Below are positions 35,655 through 44,736 of a stretch of DNA of 64,000 bases, piece after piece. Source of the stretch: Actinomyces gaoshouyii. GTDB lineage: Bacteria > Actinomycetota > Actinomycetes > Actinomycetales > Actinomycetaceae. The position numbers were made by a program, and so were the translations under genes. The stretch is taken from NCBI RefSeq assembly GCF_002072175.1, contig NZ_MVIV01000006.1:1-64000 (forward strand), in the 5' to 3' direction. How positions within the stretch are numbered: position 1 is the first letter of the stretch; every line of letters starts with the position of its first letter. The notes under the pieces were generated by a model, which was not told the origin of the DNA, did no database searches, and saw only the letters and a program-made list of their open reading frames with translations.

Positions 35655-36484
35655 CGCCGGCTCATTCCCCGGCGGTGGGAGAGCAGGCAGACGGTGGCGA
35701 TGATAAGCGTCCATGCCATGAGGTTAGCGACCTGGATCCACGGGCTCTCGTGGACGATGCTCGAGGCCGTGTTGATGACATCGCCCATGATGGGGCGCTG
35801 CGCGAGGGTCGCGGCTCCGTAGAGCGGCGTGTAGTGCGCGATCGTGAACAGCGTCCCGGACAGCGGCATGAAGATGTTGGACAGGAAGGCCCACACCGTC
35901 ACGGAGGCGGCGGCCGTGCCCACGGCCCCCTGGGAGGGGAACCACATGCCGATGGCCAGGCCGTACAGGGCGAAGGGGATCGTCGGCAGTAGGCTGCCCG
36001 CGTACGAGCCCAGCCAGACGAGCGGGTTGTCGCACTGTGCGCCCATGAGGGCCCCGGTGGTGAAGAGCAGGGTGGTCGGTACGAGTGACAGCAGAACCGC
36101 AGCGGCGGATTTGACCAGGTAGTACGTGCGCATTCCACCGGGGGTCAGTCCCATCTGGCGACCCCATCCCCCCGCGAGTTCGACGGCGCAACTCCCCGCC
36201 ATGGTCGTGGCCGCCATGGCGGTGCTGAAGGCCGCCATATTGACCATGATGACGGCGTTGACATTGCCTCGGCCCGCATCAATATCGCTGTAGGAGGCCA
36301 TGGTCCCGAACAGGAGGTACATGCCCAGCGGCATGATGACGATGAAGATGATCGTGTCCGCCCTCAGGACCGTCGCGCGCAGCTCGCAGAGCAGGTAGGG
36401 GATCGGGCTCGGGCGCTCCGAGGGGGCCGGGTCGATCGCGGTGCTGGTTTTAGTATTGGTATCGGCGCTGGTCTCAGTTCTCAT
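35651..36484 (-). CDS. ABC-2 type transporter permease
   Basis: A 277-residue membrane protein with six hydrophobic segments, the first starting RADTIIFIVIMPLGMYLLFG and the last WTLIIATVCLLSH. The pattern matches ABC-2 exporter permeases found with DesK/DesR pairs. It should dimerise and pair with the ATPase encoded just upstream. Its stop overlaps the kinase start by ATGA. The substrate is unknown; such cassettes often export antibiotics or lipids and are induced by them. Confidence 0.85.
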   Translation of the reverse strand: MRTETSADTNTKTSTAIDPAPSERPSPIPYLLCELRATVLRADTIIFIVIMPLGMYLLFGTMASYSDIDAGRGNVNAVIMVNMAAFSTAMAATTMAGSCAVELAGGWGRQMGLTPGGMRTYYLVKSAAAVLLSLVPTTLLFTTGALMGAQCDNPLVWLGSYAGSLLPTIPFALYGLAIGMWFPSQGAVGTAAASVTVWAFLSNIFMPLSGTLFTIAHYTPLYGAATLAQRPIMGDVINTASSIVHESPWIQVANLMAWTLIIATVCLLSHRRGMSRR

Positions 36485-36535
36485 GGCGGTCTCCGGGCGG
36501 TGTCGAGATGGTCGTGGACGGGCGTGCCCGAGCGC

Positions 36536-37570
36536 TTATCGCGCCGGAGGGGCGGACGCTCCTCCGGCCGGTCCTCCGGCCGGCACGGAGTCCTCGACGA
36601 GATCGGCGAAGACATCGTCGAGGCTGAGAGCCGTGATCCCCAGGTGGTGGGCGGGTGTGCGGGTCAGCAGGATGCGGGCGACGTCGTCGGGCGCGGTGGT
36701 CCGCAGCTCGACGTGTTCGCCGCGCACCGCGACGTCCTGGAGCGAGGCGCGCACCTCGGCCAGCGCCTCATCGAGCGCGGCCACTCCGGACATGCCGGGC
36801 CAGGTGGCGGTGACAATGGTGCCCTCGCCGAGCGCCCGCACGTCGTCCACCGAGCCCGAGGCGATGATCCGGCCGTGGTGGATGATGACGATCCGGTCGG
36901 CGAAGTCCGCGGCCTCCTGGAGGTAGTGCGTGGCGAAGAGGACCGCCTTGTTCCCGGCGGCGCGCTCGCGGATCGCGGCCCAGAAGGAGCGGCGGGCGGT
37001 GACGCCCATGCCGGCGGTGGGCTCGTCGAGCACCATGAGATCCGGGTTGCCCAGCAGGGCCAGGGCCAGGCGCAGGCGCTGACGCTCGCCCCCGGAGCAC
37101 TTGGCCACCCTCCGGCCCAGGATCGGGGAGATCCCGGAGAGTTCCTGGACGGACGAAATATCGTGGCGAGCTCCGCGCATGGCGGCCACAGCGCGGATCG
37201 TCTGGCCCACCGTGTAGTCGGGCAGGAGGCCACCCTCCTGGAGGATCGCGCCGGTGCGCAGCCCCCGGGCCGCTTGGGCGGGGGTGAGGCCGAAGACCCG
37301 GGCGGCCCCGGCATCGGGGGAGGAGAAGCCCAGGATGATGTCCAGGGTGGTGGACTTCCCGGCGCCGTTGGGACCGAGGAAGGCCACGACCTCGCCGGGG
37401 GCCACGCGCAGGTCGATACCGTCGACGGCGCGCACTGGCCCGAAGATCTTGACCAGGCCGGTTACCTCGACGGCCGGGGGCTGCGCGCTCCTCTCGGCGA
37501 GCGGGCCCGGGGCGGGCGAGTGACCGGAGGGTTTCAGGGCGCCTGGGCCGCCCGTCATGTGCTGCACCAT
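36536..37570 (-). CDS. ABC transporter ATP-binding protein (ABC-2 exporter type)
   Basis: A 344-residue ATPase. Walker A is GPNGAGKSTTLDIILG near residue 68, signature CSGGERQRLRLALAL, Walker B LMVLDEPTAGM, and the switch His is in LFATHYLQEA. The signature motif starts with Cys in place of Leu. A C-terminal domain of about 100 residues follows, as in drug-exporter ATPases. First gene of the operon ATPase-permease-kinase-regulator. ATG 37570 is preceded by GACCAT with a 6-base gap, so translation is probably leaderless. Paired dyads lie 43-71 bp upstream. Confidence 0.9.
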   Translation of the reverse strand: MVQHMTGGPGALKPSGHSPAPGPLAERSAQPPAVEVTGLVKIFGPVRAVDGIDLRVAPGEVVAFLGPNGAGKSTTLDIILGFSSPDAGAARVFGLTPAQAARGLRTGAILQEGGLLPDYTVGQTIRAVAAMRGARHDISSVQELSGISPILGRRVAKCSGGERQRLRLALALLGNPDLMVLDEPTAGMGVTARRSFWAAIRERAAGNKAVLFATHYLQEAADFADRIVIIHHGRIIASGSVDDVRALGEGTIVTATWPGMSGVAALDEALAEVRASLQDVAVRGEHVELRTTAPDDVARILLTRTPAHHLGITALSLDDVFADLVEDSVPAGGPAGGASAPPAR

Positions 37571-37612
37571 GGCCCCATGGTCGGAGCGATGGGCGATGCC
37601 GGGTACTGAGAG

Positions 37613-37641
37613 CTGTCACCATCCGCCGATGACAGATGTCA
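37613..37641. promoter_or_regulatory. Candidate response-regulator binding site upstream of the exporter operon
   Basis: TGACA-ga-TGTCA (37630-37641) is a perfect dyad. A third half-site CTGTCA (37613-37618) faces TGACAG (37630-37635). The cluster sits 43-71 bp upstream of the ATPase start on the minus strand, the usual place for a NarL-family activator. Confidence 0.5.
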
Positions 37642-37767
37642 CGGGGGCGGGACCGTCTCCCGGCGGCCTTCCCCGCGCCAGCCGAGGGCCGGACGTGAGA
37701 ACGCGGCGTTTCACGGTCTCGGCTAGTCTCACGGGGTTCACCCGGAACCGGACTGACGGGACCCCTC

Positions 37768-39321
37768 ATGCCCATCGCCATGCCCATCGCCCTCCCGGCG
37801 GCCCTCCCCGCGGCTTCGGACGAGCCTCTCGCCGAGCGGCTCACCGAGTCGCTGGGGGCCTTCGAGGGCTTCGTGTCGGGCAAGATCCTCGTGTGGATCC
37901 TGCTCGGCGCCGGGCTCTTCCTCACCCTGGGCACCCGCGGCGTTCAACTGCGCCTCTTCACCCGAAGCCTCCGCCTGGTCCTGCGCTCGCGCCACCAGCG
38001 CGGATCCCTCTCCAGCTTCCAGGCCTTCGTCATCGGCCTGGGCGGGCGCGTGGGCACCGGCAACATCGCCGGCGTCGCCCTGGCGGTCACCATGGGCGGG
38101 CCCGGCGCCCTGTTCTGGATGTGGGTGGTCGCCCTGCTCGGCATGGCCACATCCTTCGCCGAGTCCACACTCGCCCAGGTCTTCAAGGTCCGCAACGCCG
38201 ACGGCATCTTCCGGGGCGGGCCCGCCTACTACATGCAGCGGGGCCTGGCCCTCGCCGGGCGCGGCGGGATCGGCCGGGCGATGGGCGTCGTCTTCGCGCT
38301 CATGCTCATCTTCTCCTACGGGCTCATCTTCCCGATGGTCCAGTCCAACACCATCGCGGCCACCCTCGACTCCTCCCACCACGTGTCCACCACGGCCACC
38401 GCGATCGTCCTCATGCTGGTGACCGCCCCGATCCTCCTGGCCGGGATGCGCTTCGTGGCGAAGGTGACCGAGTGGCTGGTGCCCCTCATGGCCCTGGCCT
38501 ACATCGCCGTGGTCGCCGTCGTCATCATCGTCTCGCTGCCCAGGGTCCCCGGGGTCTTCGGGGATATCATCGCCGGCGCCTTCAGCCTGCGGCCGGGCCT
38601 GGCCGGCGTGGGCGGGGGCCTGTTCGCCACCTTCCTCAACGGCACCAAGCGCGGCCTGTTCTCCAACGAGGCGGGCCAGGGCTCCTCGCCCAACGGCGCG
38701 GCCACCGCCGACGTCGCCCACCCCGTGGTCCAGGGACTCATCCAGTCCCTCGGCGTCTTCATCGACACGATCGTCATCTGCACCGCCACTGGCCTGACCG
38801 TGCTGCTGGCCGCCCCCTCGATCTACACCCCGGGGGTCGAGCCCGAGTGGGCCGAGACCACGCTCGTCCAGCACGCCCTGGCCGACGCCCTGCCCGGCGG
38901 GTGGGTCGTCTGGTTCATGACCTTCGTCGTGGCGACCTTCGCCTACTCCTCGGTGCTGGGCTACTCGAACTTCGCGGAGGTCAACCTCAGCTATCTCGGC
39001 GGCGGGCGCCGCACCGGCGTGGCGCTGCGCCTGGCGATGACGGCGGCTACGGGACTGGGCGCGGTCGTCGCCCTCGACCTGGCCTGGGTGATGGCCGACG
39101 TCGCCCTCGCCCTCATGACCATCCTCAACCTCGTGGCCGTGCTCTGGCTGAGCCGCTGGGTCTTCGCCGTTCTGCGCGACTACGACCGCCAGCGATCCGA
39201 TGGCGTCGCCGAGCCGGCCTTCGTCGCCGAGCGCGCCGGCCTGCCCGCGGACCTCGACGGCGATATCTGGACGGCGGACAAGGCCGCCGCGCGCGTGTCC
39301 AGCCTCGACGAGGAGGCCTGA
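37768..39321 (+). CDS. Alanine/glycine:cation symporter (AGCS family)
   Basis: A 517-residue sodium-coupled amino-acid carrier with about eleven hydrophobic helices. Family motifs visible: [18 protein letters not shown] near residue 90, [10 protein letters not shown], the [10 protein letters not shown] segment, and [24 protein letters not shown] near 310, which helps form the substrate site. The first 17 residues are a Pro/Ala-rich leader; ATG at 37783 is a possible shorter start. Single gene; transports Ala or Gly by family knowledge. Confidence 0.92.
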   Translation: MPIAMPIALPAALPAASDEPLAERLTESLGAFEGFVSGKILVWILLGAGLFLTLGTRGVQLRLFTRSLRLVLRSRHQRGSLSSFQAFVIGLGGRVGTGNIAGVALAVTMGGPGALFWMWVVALLGMATSFAESTLAQVFKVRNADGIFRGGPAYYMQRGLALAGRGGIGRAMGVVFALMLIFSYGLIFPMVQSNTIAATLDSSHHVSTTATAIVLMLVTAPILLAGMRFVAKVTEWLVPLMALAYIAVVAVVIIVSLPRVPGVFGDIIAGAFSLRPGLAGVGGGLFATFLNGTKRGLFSNEAGQGSSPNGAATADVAHPVVQGLIQSLGVFIDTIVICTATGLTVLLAAPSIYTPGVEPEWAETTLVQHALADALPGGWVVWFMTFVVATFAYSSVLGYSNFAEVNLSYLGGGRRTGVALRLAMTAATGLGAVVALDLAWVMADVALALMTILNLVAVLWLSRWVFAVLRDYDRQRSDGVAEPAFVAERAGLPADLDGDIWTADKAAARVSSLDEEA

Positions 39322-39452
39322 GCGGCCCCGGAGTCTCGTCCACGGGCCCCGGGGCATCGGGCCCGCTCTGGCGGAGCGCCCTGTGGGCGATCTCGCACCA
39401 CGCCACCGCTGGTCGGTGGCGCTCGCGGTGGCGGCCTCTTGGCGGCATCTGG

Positions 39453-39458
39453 CACAAT
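39453..39458 (+). promoter_or_regulatory. Probable extended -10 of rpsP
   Basis: CACAAT in the context TGGCACAAT resembles an extended -10. It lies about 130 bases before rpsP. The leader contains a hairpin CGCGAGG/CCTCGCG (39477-39483, 39500-39506). Confidence 0.4.
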
Positions 39459-39589
39459 CCCCTGTGCACTCGAGCGCGCGAGGCCCCTCTCCCTTGCGCC
39501 CTCGCGTCTCGGCTCCCGCCGGAAACCGTTGCTTGACCCCACCGGGGATCGGCGCGGGCCAAACCATCCAGAACCAGGAGTTCAACCAA

Positions 39590-40045
39590 GTGGCAGTCAA
39601 GATTCGCCTCAAGCGCATGGGCAAGAAGTTCGCCCCCTTCTACCGGGTCGTCGTCCTCGACTCCCGCAAGAAGCGCGACGGCCGTGTCATCGAGGAGGTC
39701 GGCCTCTACGACCCGATGCAGGAGCCCTCGCTCATCAGCATCGACTCCGAGCGGGTCCAGTACTGGCTCGGCGTGGGAGCCCAGCCCTCCGACACCGTCT
39801 TCAACCTGCTCAAGATCACGGGCGACTACCAGAAGTTCAAGGGCCTGCCCGGCGCCGAGGGCCGTCTGAAGGTCAAGGACGCTGCGGCCGCTGCGGCCGC
39901 CAAGGAGGCCGCCGTCAAGGCCGTCTCCGACGACGCCGAGAAGCGCAAGGCCGCCGCCGCCAAGGCGAAGGCCGACGCCGAGGCCAAGGCCGCGGAGGGG
40001 TCCTCCGGGGACTCCGCTCCCGAGGTCCCCTCCGAGGAGGCCTGA
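39590..40045 (+). CDS. rpsP: 30S ribosomal protein S16
   Basis: Small-subunit assembly protein. The N-terminal 80 residues are typical S16 ([20 protein letters not shown], followed by [19 protein letters not shown]). The remaining 70 residues are an Ala/Lys/Glu-rich extension ([17 protein letters not shown]) ending in an acidic Ser/Pro tail, longer than in E. coli but common in actinobacteria. GTG start at 39590 has CAGGAG 9 bases upstream. It forms an operon with khpA one base downstream; the usual following genes rimM and trmD are displaced 4 kb by an inserted segment. Confidence 0.96.
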   Translation: MAVKIRLKRMGKKFAPFYRVVVLDSRKKRDGRVIEEVGLYDPMQEPSLISIDSERVQYWLGVGAQPSDTVFNLLKITGDYQKFKGLPGAEGRLKVKDAAAAAAAKEAAVKAVSDDAEKRKAAAAKAKADAEAKAAEGSSGDSAPEVPSEEA

Positions 40046-40046
40046 C

Positions 40047-40283
40047 ATGCTCGCCGACGCGCTCGAGCACCTCGTTCGCGGGATCGTCGACAATCCCGAT
40101 GACGTCACCGTCACCCCCCGGTCGCTGCGCCGCGGCGACCTCCTCGAGGTGCGCGTGAACCCCGAGGACCTCGGTCGCGTCATCGGCCGCTCGGGCCGCA
40201 CCGCCCGGGCCCTGCGCACGGTCGTGGGCGCGCTGGCGGACTCGCCGGTGCGCGTCGACGTCGTCGACACCGACCGCCGCTGA
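40047..40283 (+). CDS. khpA: KH-domain RNA-binding protein KhpA
   Basis: A 78-residue single KH-domain protein. The GxxG RNA-binding loop is in GRVIGRSGRTARALRTVVGAL near residue 45, preceded by LEVRVNPEDL. KhpA binds RNA with KhpB/Jag in other Gram-positive bacteria and affects cell division. It starts one base after the rpsP stop. A 15-bp hairpin terminates the pair 37 bp beyond the stop. Confidence 0.93.
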   Translation: MLADALEHLVRGIVDNPDDVTVTPRSLRRGDLLEVRVNPEDLGRVIGRSGRTARALRTVVGALADSPVRVDVVDTDRR

Positions 40284-40319
40284 GCACGGAGCGGCCGAGA
40301 GGCCTGCGCATCTCCCAAC

Positions 40320-40359
40320 CCGTTGCCTGGCCCTTCAGGAATGGAGGGCCGGGCAACGG
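40320..40359 (+). terminator. Terminator after rpsP-khpA
   Basis: CCGTTGCC-t-GGCCCT and AGGGCC-g-GGCAACGG make a 15-bp stem with one T-G wobble and a 10-base loop. Confidence 0.75.
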
Positions 40360-40422
40360 CGTTGTGCCTCTCACCGGCCCCATCCGGGCCACCTCACGCG
40401 GTTCGACGAAGGAGACAGACTC

Positions 40423-41367
40423 ATGCGCATAGGGGACTCGGACCTCGACGTCGCCAGGATCGGATTCGGCGGCAACGTCCTGGGATGGACTGCCGATGAG
40501 GCCACCGGCCACGCCGTGCTCAACGCCTATGTGGAGGCCGGGGGCAACTTCATCGACACCGCCGACGGCTACTCCCACTGGGCGAGCGGCAACCGCGGCG
40601 GGGAGTCGGAAACCATCATCGGTTCCTGGCTGCGCGCGCGGGGCCACCACGATGATCTCGTCATCGCCACCAAGGTCTCCACCAAGCCCGACCGGAGGGG
40701 CCTGGCCCCTGACAACGTGCGCCTCGCCGTCGATGAGTCCCTGGGACGCCTGGGAGTCGAGGCCATCGACCTCTACTACGCCCACTTTGACGACCCCGTC
40801 GTGCCCCTGGGCGAGACCGTCGCCGTGTTCGAGGAGATCCGCGCGGCCGGCAAGATCCGCCACGTCGCCCTGTCCAACTACGCCCCTGAGCGCATCGAGG
40901 AGTGGATGGCGCTCGCCGCCGAGCAGGGCGCAGCCGCCCCCGTCGCCCTCCAGCCCCACTACAACCTCCTGCACCGCGGTGACGTCGAGGGCCCCGGCGG
41001 TCGCGGCGGGGTGGCCGCCCGGCACGGCCTCGGCCTCGTGCCGTACTTCTCCCTGGCCGCGGGATTCCTCGCCGGCAAGTACCGGCGCGATGAGATGCCC
41101 ACCGGCGCTCGCTCCGGAATGGTCGCGGACTATCTGCGCCCTGAGTGCTTCGACGTCGTCGACGCCGTGGTCGAGATCGCCGCCGCCCACGGCGTGGAGC
41201 CGGCCTCCGTGGCTCTCGCCTGGTTGCGCGACCGCCCCGGTGTCGTCGCGCCCCTGGCCTCCGCCCGCTCGCTCGCCCAGCTCCCGGCCATCACCACCGC
41301 GCTCGACCTCGTTCTGGCCCCCGAGGAGGTCGATCGCCTCACGCGCCTGTCCGACGCCGTCGCCTGA
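40423..41367 (+). CDS. Aldo/keto reductase
   Basis: A 314-residue NADPH-dependent oxidoreductase with the (beta/alpha)8 aldo/keto reductase fold. Tetrad residues are seen in FIDTADGYSHW (Asp, Tyr) near residue 46, the Lys in DLVIATKVS, and the YYAHFDDP His. The second half has LQPHYNLLHR and the cofactor-binding VVAPLASARSLAQL. Related to YajO/YghZ-type enzymes; substrate unknown. AAGGAGA precedes ATG 40423. Its own unit, placed between the rpsP terminator and the methyltransferase gene. Confidence 0.9.
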   Translation: MRIGDSDLDVARIGFGGNVLGWTADEATGHAVLNAYVEAGGNFIDTADGYSHWASGNRGGESETIIGSWLRARGHHDDLVIATKVSTKPDRRGLAPDNVRLAVDESLGRLGVEAIDLYYAHFDDPVVPLGETVAVFEEIRAAGKIRHVALSNYAPERIEEWMALAAEQGAAAPVALQPHYNLLHRGDVEGPGGRGGVAARHGLGLVPYFSLAAGFLAGKYRRDEMPTGARSGMVADYLRPECFDVVDAVVEIAAAHGVEPASVALAWLRDRPGVVAPLASARSLAQLPAITTALDLVLAPEEVDRLTRLSDAVA

Positions 41368-41493
41368 GACAGCTCCGGCGGTCCGCGGGAGGGGCCGAGT
41401 CGGCGCAGCGCCCTCCGGGCACCACCCGCGCTGCTAGGCTCGGCGTGCCAAGTGTCCACTATTCGTGTCGGAGCGGGCGGGCAGACTACGACC

Positions 41494-43149
41494 ATGCAGA
41501 CCTACGTGGATCCTCGTGAGTCCAGGAAGGAGCGCGGGGCCTTCTTCACTCCGCCCTCCTTGGCGCGTTTCATCGCCGATTGGGCGATCCGGGGCGCCGG
41601 CGATTCCGTCCTCGAGCCCTCCTGCGGCGAGGCTGTATTCCTGACCGCGGCGGCGCGCCGCATCGCCGAGCTCGGTGGGGACCCGCGCGCGGCCCAGTTG
41701 ATGGGCGTCGACCTTCACGGGGGCTCGGTGCGCCGGGCGGCCGACGCGCTGCGCGCACAGGGCATCGAGGCCGCGCTGACGGTGAGCGACTTCTTCGACT
41801 ACCGTGGGGCCGCCGTGGACGCGGTCATCGGGAATCCCCCTTATATCCGCTACCACGGCTTCAGTGGCAGCGCTCGCCTGAAGGGCGCCGAGGCGGCCCT
41901 CGCAGCGGGCGCGCGCCTGACCGCGCTCGCCTCCTCGTGGGCGGCCTTCACCGTCGTCGCCGCCACCCACCTGGTGGTCGGCGGGAGGCTCGGACTCGTC
42001 CTGCCCGCCGAGCTGCTCAGCGTCAACTACGCCGCCGAGGTGCGCTCCTACCTGCTGCGCTCCTTCCAGCGGGTCAGGCTCGTCCTGTTCGCCGCGAGGG
42101 TCTTCCCCGATGTCCAGGAGGAAGTGCTGCTCCTGCTCGCTGATGGCTACCGCCCTGACGGAGGCGGATCCGACTCCTTCGAGGTCATGCAGGTGGAGAG
42201 CCTCGCCGACCTCGCCACCTCGCGAGCCGTGAGCACATGGACTCCGGCCCTGCCCGGTGACAAGTGGACCCCGGCGCTGGCCGCCTGCCCCTCCCACCAG
42301 GAGATCATTGACTCTCAGGCGTTCGGGCGCCTCTCGGGATGGGGGCGGCTCACCCTCGGGGCGGTCACCGGTGCCAACAAGTACTTCGCCCTGAGCCCGC
42401 AGCGCTCTGACGAGCTCGGTCTCACTGGGCGCGATGTCGTCCCCCTCAGCCCTCCCGGCTCGCGCCATCTGCGCCGCCTGCGGCTCAGCGCCGCCGATCT
42501 CAGCGCCCTGGGGGACAGCGGCGCGCGGACCCTCCTGTTCTCGCCGCCCGGCGCTCCTTCGCCCGCGGGCGCCCGGTATATTCGGGCCGGAGAGCTCGCC
42601 GGAGTCTCCGAGGCCTACAAGTGCCGGGTGAGGTCCCCCTGGTGGCGCGTTCCCAGGCCGCCTGTCGCCGATCTGCTCGTCACCTACATGAACGCGGACA
42701 GCGTCGCCCTGTGCGCGAACGAGGCCGGGGCGGCGCACTTGAACTCCGTCCACGGGCTCGTCCTGGCGCCGGACGCCTCGGGGATTCCGCCACGCCTGCT
42801 GGCCCTGGCCGCGCATAACTCCGCCACCGCGCTCGGCGCGGAGTACACGGGGCGCGCCTATGGGGGAGGCCTGCTCAAGCTGGAGCCCCGCGAGGCCCGC
42901 GATCTGCCGGTCCCCAGTCTCGACGTGGTGCGCAGCGCCGCCGAACCACTCGAGCGGGCGTTGCCGCGGGTCCTGGAGCTGGTCGACCAGGGCGAGGCCG
43001 CAGCCGCCCGGTGCGTCGTCGATGAGGCCCTCGGGCTGGGCGCCCTGATCGGCGACAGCGGGCTGGAGGAGATCCGTCGGACCCGCCGTTACCTGGCGGC
43101 GAGGCGCGCGGCCAGAGGCAGAGGAGTCGACCATGCCCAGCAGCGCTGA
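41494..43149 (+). CDS. N6-adenine DNA methyltransferase (type II, TaqI/Eco57I-like)
   Basis: A 551-residue AdoMet-dependent adenine methyltransferase. Motif X-like AFFTPPSLARFIADW lies at about 16-30, AdoMet motif I VLEPSCGEAVFL near 38, and catalytic motif IV GNPPYIRYHGF near 113. The C-terminal 300 residues are a target-recognition domain. The order X-I-IV fits the gamma class. Start 41494 has CAGACT 6 bases upstream (leaderless type); a GTG at 41452 is an alternative. The stop overlaps a restriction-enzyme-like gene by 17 bp, so this is a restriction-modification pair. Recognition sequence is unknown. Confidence 0.85.
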   Translation: MQTYVDPRESRKERGAFFTPPSLARFIADWAIRGAGDSVLEPSCGEAVFLTAAARRIAELGGDPRAAQLMGVDLHGGSVRRAADALRAQGIEAALTVSDFFDYRGAAVDAVIGNPPYIRYHGFSGSARLKGAEAALAAGARLTALASSWAAFTVVAATHLVVGGRLGLVLPAELLSVNYAAEVRSYLLRSFQRVRLVLFAARVFPDVQEEVLLLLADGYRPDGGGSDSFEVMQVESLADLATSRAVSTWTPALPGDKWTPALAACPSHQEIIDSQAFGRLSGWGRLTLGAVTGANKYFALSPQRSDELGLTGRDVVPLSPPGSRHLRRLRLSAADLSALGDSGARTLLFSPPGAPSPAGARYIRAGELAGVSEAYKCRVRSPWWRVPRPPVADLLVTYMNADSVALCANEAGAAHLNSVHGLVLAPDASGIPPRLLALAAHNSATALGAEYTGRAYGGGLLKLEPREARDLPVPSLDVVRSAAEPLERALPRVLELVDQGEAAAARCVVDEALGLGALIGDSGLEEIRRTRRYLAARRAARGRGVDHAQQR

Positions 43150-44010
43150 GACCGGCCCCCGCGGCGTCGCCCGCTACGACGACCTCATCCGGGCCGCGTC
43201 CTGCGAGTCGCCCTGGCGCCATGACGGGGTCGGGGGCCGCGTCTACCTCCCGGATCTCGATCTCCTGGGGAGCATCCTCACGATCCCCGTGAGCGAGAGC
43301 GCCTCCACGCAGACCGGCCTCCTCGGCAAGGGCCTCGATGCGTGGTTCGCCCACGAGTTCCGCCGCGCGGGCTTCGACCCGGATTCGGTGTGGCCACGAG
43401 CGAGTGATCCACGAGTGCTGCCCACTGACCTCAAGGCGCTCCTCGAGCGCCTGCCGACTGCTCTGAGGAACGACCTGACGGCCAGGCTCCTCAGGCTGCG
43501 CGCCGTCGCGCCCCAGGACGCAAGCATCCTGGGCAGGGCGTACACGAAGCAGGTCGACGTCGTCATGTCCTCCTGGTCCACCGGGCCCGAGCTCCTCCTG
43601 TCCACGAAGTCCCAGAGCTCCTCCTTCGGCAAGAACCTCCCCAATCGCTTCGAGGAGGCCTATGGGGACGCCGGCAACCTGCGTGCGAGGTACCCCTGGC
43701 CGCCGTGGGATTCGCCTTCGCGCTGTCCTCGGCGATCGACGCCGAGCCCAGCCAGTTGGAGCGGGCGATCGACATGATGCGCAAGCTCCGCGACCGCGGT
43801 GACGGCAACGGCTACACAGCCACATGCCTCCTCATGTATGACGCCGGCCCATCCGGCGCGGTGTCGATCCTCGCCGACGAGATCCCGGCCGACCTCGGCG
43901 CCCCTCAGTTCATGGACAGGATGATCACCGCCATTCTCGACGCCGCCCCGGCCTCCTTCCATCGGACCGTGAGAGAGCGTCGCCGGGGCCGCCTCCTGCT
44001 CGAGGAGTGA
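43133..44010 (+). pseudogene. Restriction endonuclease-like gene, frameshifted
   Basis: It starts at ATG 43133 (AGAGGAG upstream), overlapping the methyltransferase. The first frame runs 214 codons and contains QVDVVMSSW followed by PELLLSTKSQSSSFGKN, a possible PD-(D/E)xK-type nuclease core (Asp near 140, Lys near 159). After NLRARYP the frame goes out of register. The next frame carries LAAVGFAFALSSAID and about 100 plausible residues to 44010. Adding one C to the C-run at 43693-43696 joins them into one protein of about 292 residues. The nuclease is therefore broken, or the run was misread. Its position after a methyltransferase supports the restriction role. Confidence 0.7.
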
Positions 44011-44121
44011 CCTTCGCCCCTCCTTGCGCCGGCGCGAGGGCCAGGGCGAGCGGCGCGGTAGGTTGGTCACCGACACGGCGGATCGATCGCGCCGCCGACC
44101 CACGCCCACCCAGGAGACCAG

Positions 44122-44736
44122 GTGCAGCTCACCGTCGCCATCATCGGCCCCGCCCATGCCCTCAAGGGCGAGGTCCGCCTGGAGATCCGCTCCGACGACC
44201 CAGAGGGCCGCCTCGCCCCCGGCGCCGTCCTGGCCACCCAGGACCGTTCTGGGAGACCGGCCGCCGACCTCACCGTGGAGCGCCTGCGCTTCGACGGCAC
44301 CCGTTGGTTCGCGGCCTTCGCCGAGGCCCCCGACCGCACCGCCGCCGAGGCCCTGCGGGGCCACCGCCTCCTCATCGACACCGATACCGAGCCCGAGGAC
44401 GAGGACGACGACGCCTGGTACCGCCACGAGCTCGTGGGCCTGGCCGCGCGCCGCGTCGACGGCACTGGGCTCGGCGCCGTCACCGATCTCGAGCCCGGCG
44501 TCGCCCAGGACCGTCTCATCATCACCACGCCCAGTGGGCAGCGCGTCGCTGTCCCCTTCGTCGAGGCGCTCGTGCCCGAGGTCGACCTCGAGGCCGGCCT
44601 GGTCGTCATCGACCCGCCTGGCGGCCTCTTCCCGGGCTTGGGCGCCGCAGAGGTCAGCGAGGACACCGCGGGGACCTCGGGCCCCCGCGCCACTCGCAGC
44701 GCCGGGGAGGCCGTCGATGGCGCTCATCATGACTGA
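44122..44736 (+). CDS. rimM: Ribosome maturation factor RimM
   Basis: Assists 30S head assembly and binds S19. The 204-residue protein has the RimM N-terminal barrel ([23 protein letters not shown]), an acidic stretch ([18 protein letters not shown]) leading into the PRC barrel, and the conserved [26 protein letters not shown]. The last 25 residues are a low-complexity tail that overlaps the trmD start. GTG at 44122 has AGGAGA upstream. Normally adjacent to rpsP-khpA; here separated by the aldo/keto reductase and restriction-modification genes. Confidence 0.94.
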   Translation: MQLTVAIIGPAHALKGEVRLEIRSDDPEGRLAPGAVLATQDRSGRPAADLTVERLRFDGTRWFAAFAEAPDRTAAEALRGHRLLIDTDTEPEDEDDDAWYRHELVGLAARRVDGTGLGAVTDLEPGVAQDRLIITTPSGQRVAVPFVEALVPEVDLEAGLVVIDPPGGLFPGLGAAEVSEDTAGTSGPRATRSAGEAVDGAHHD

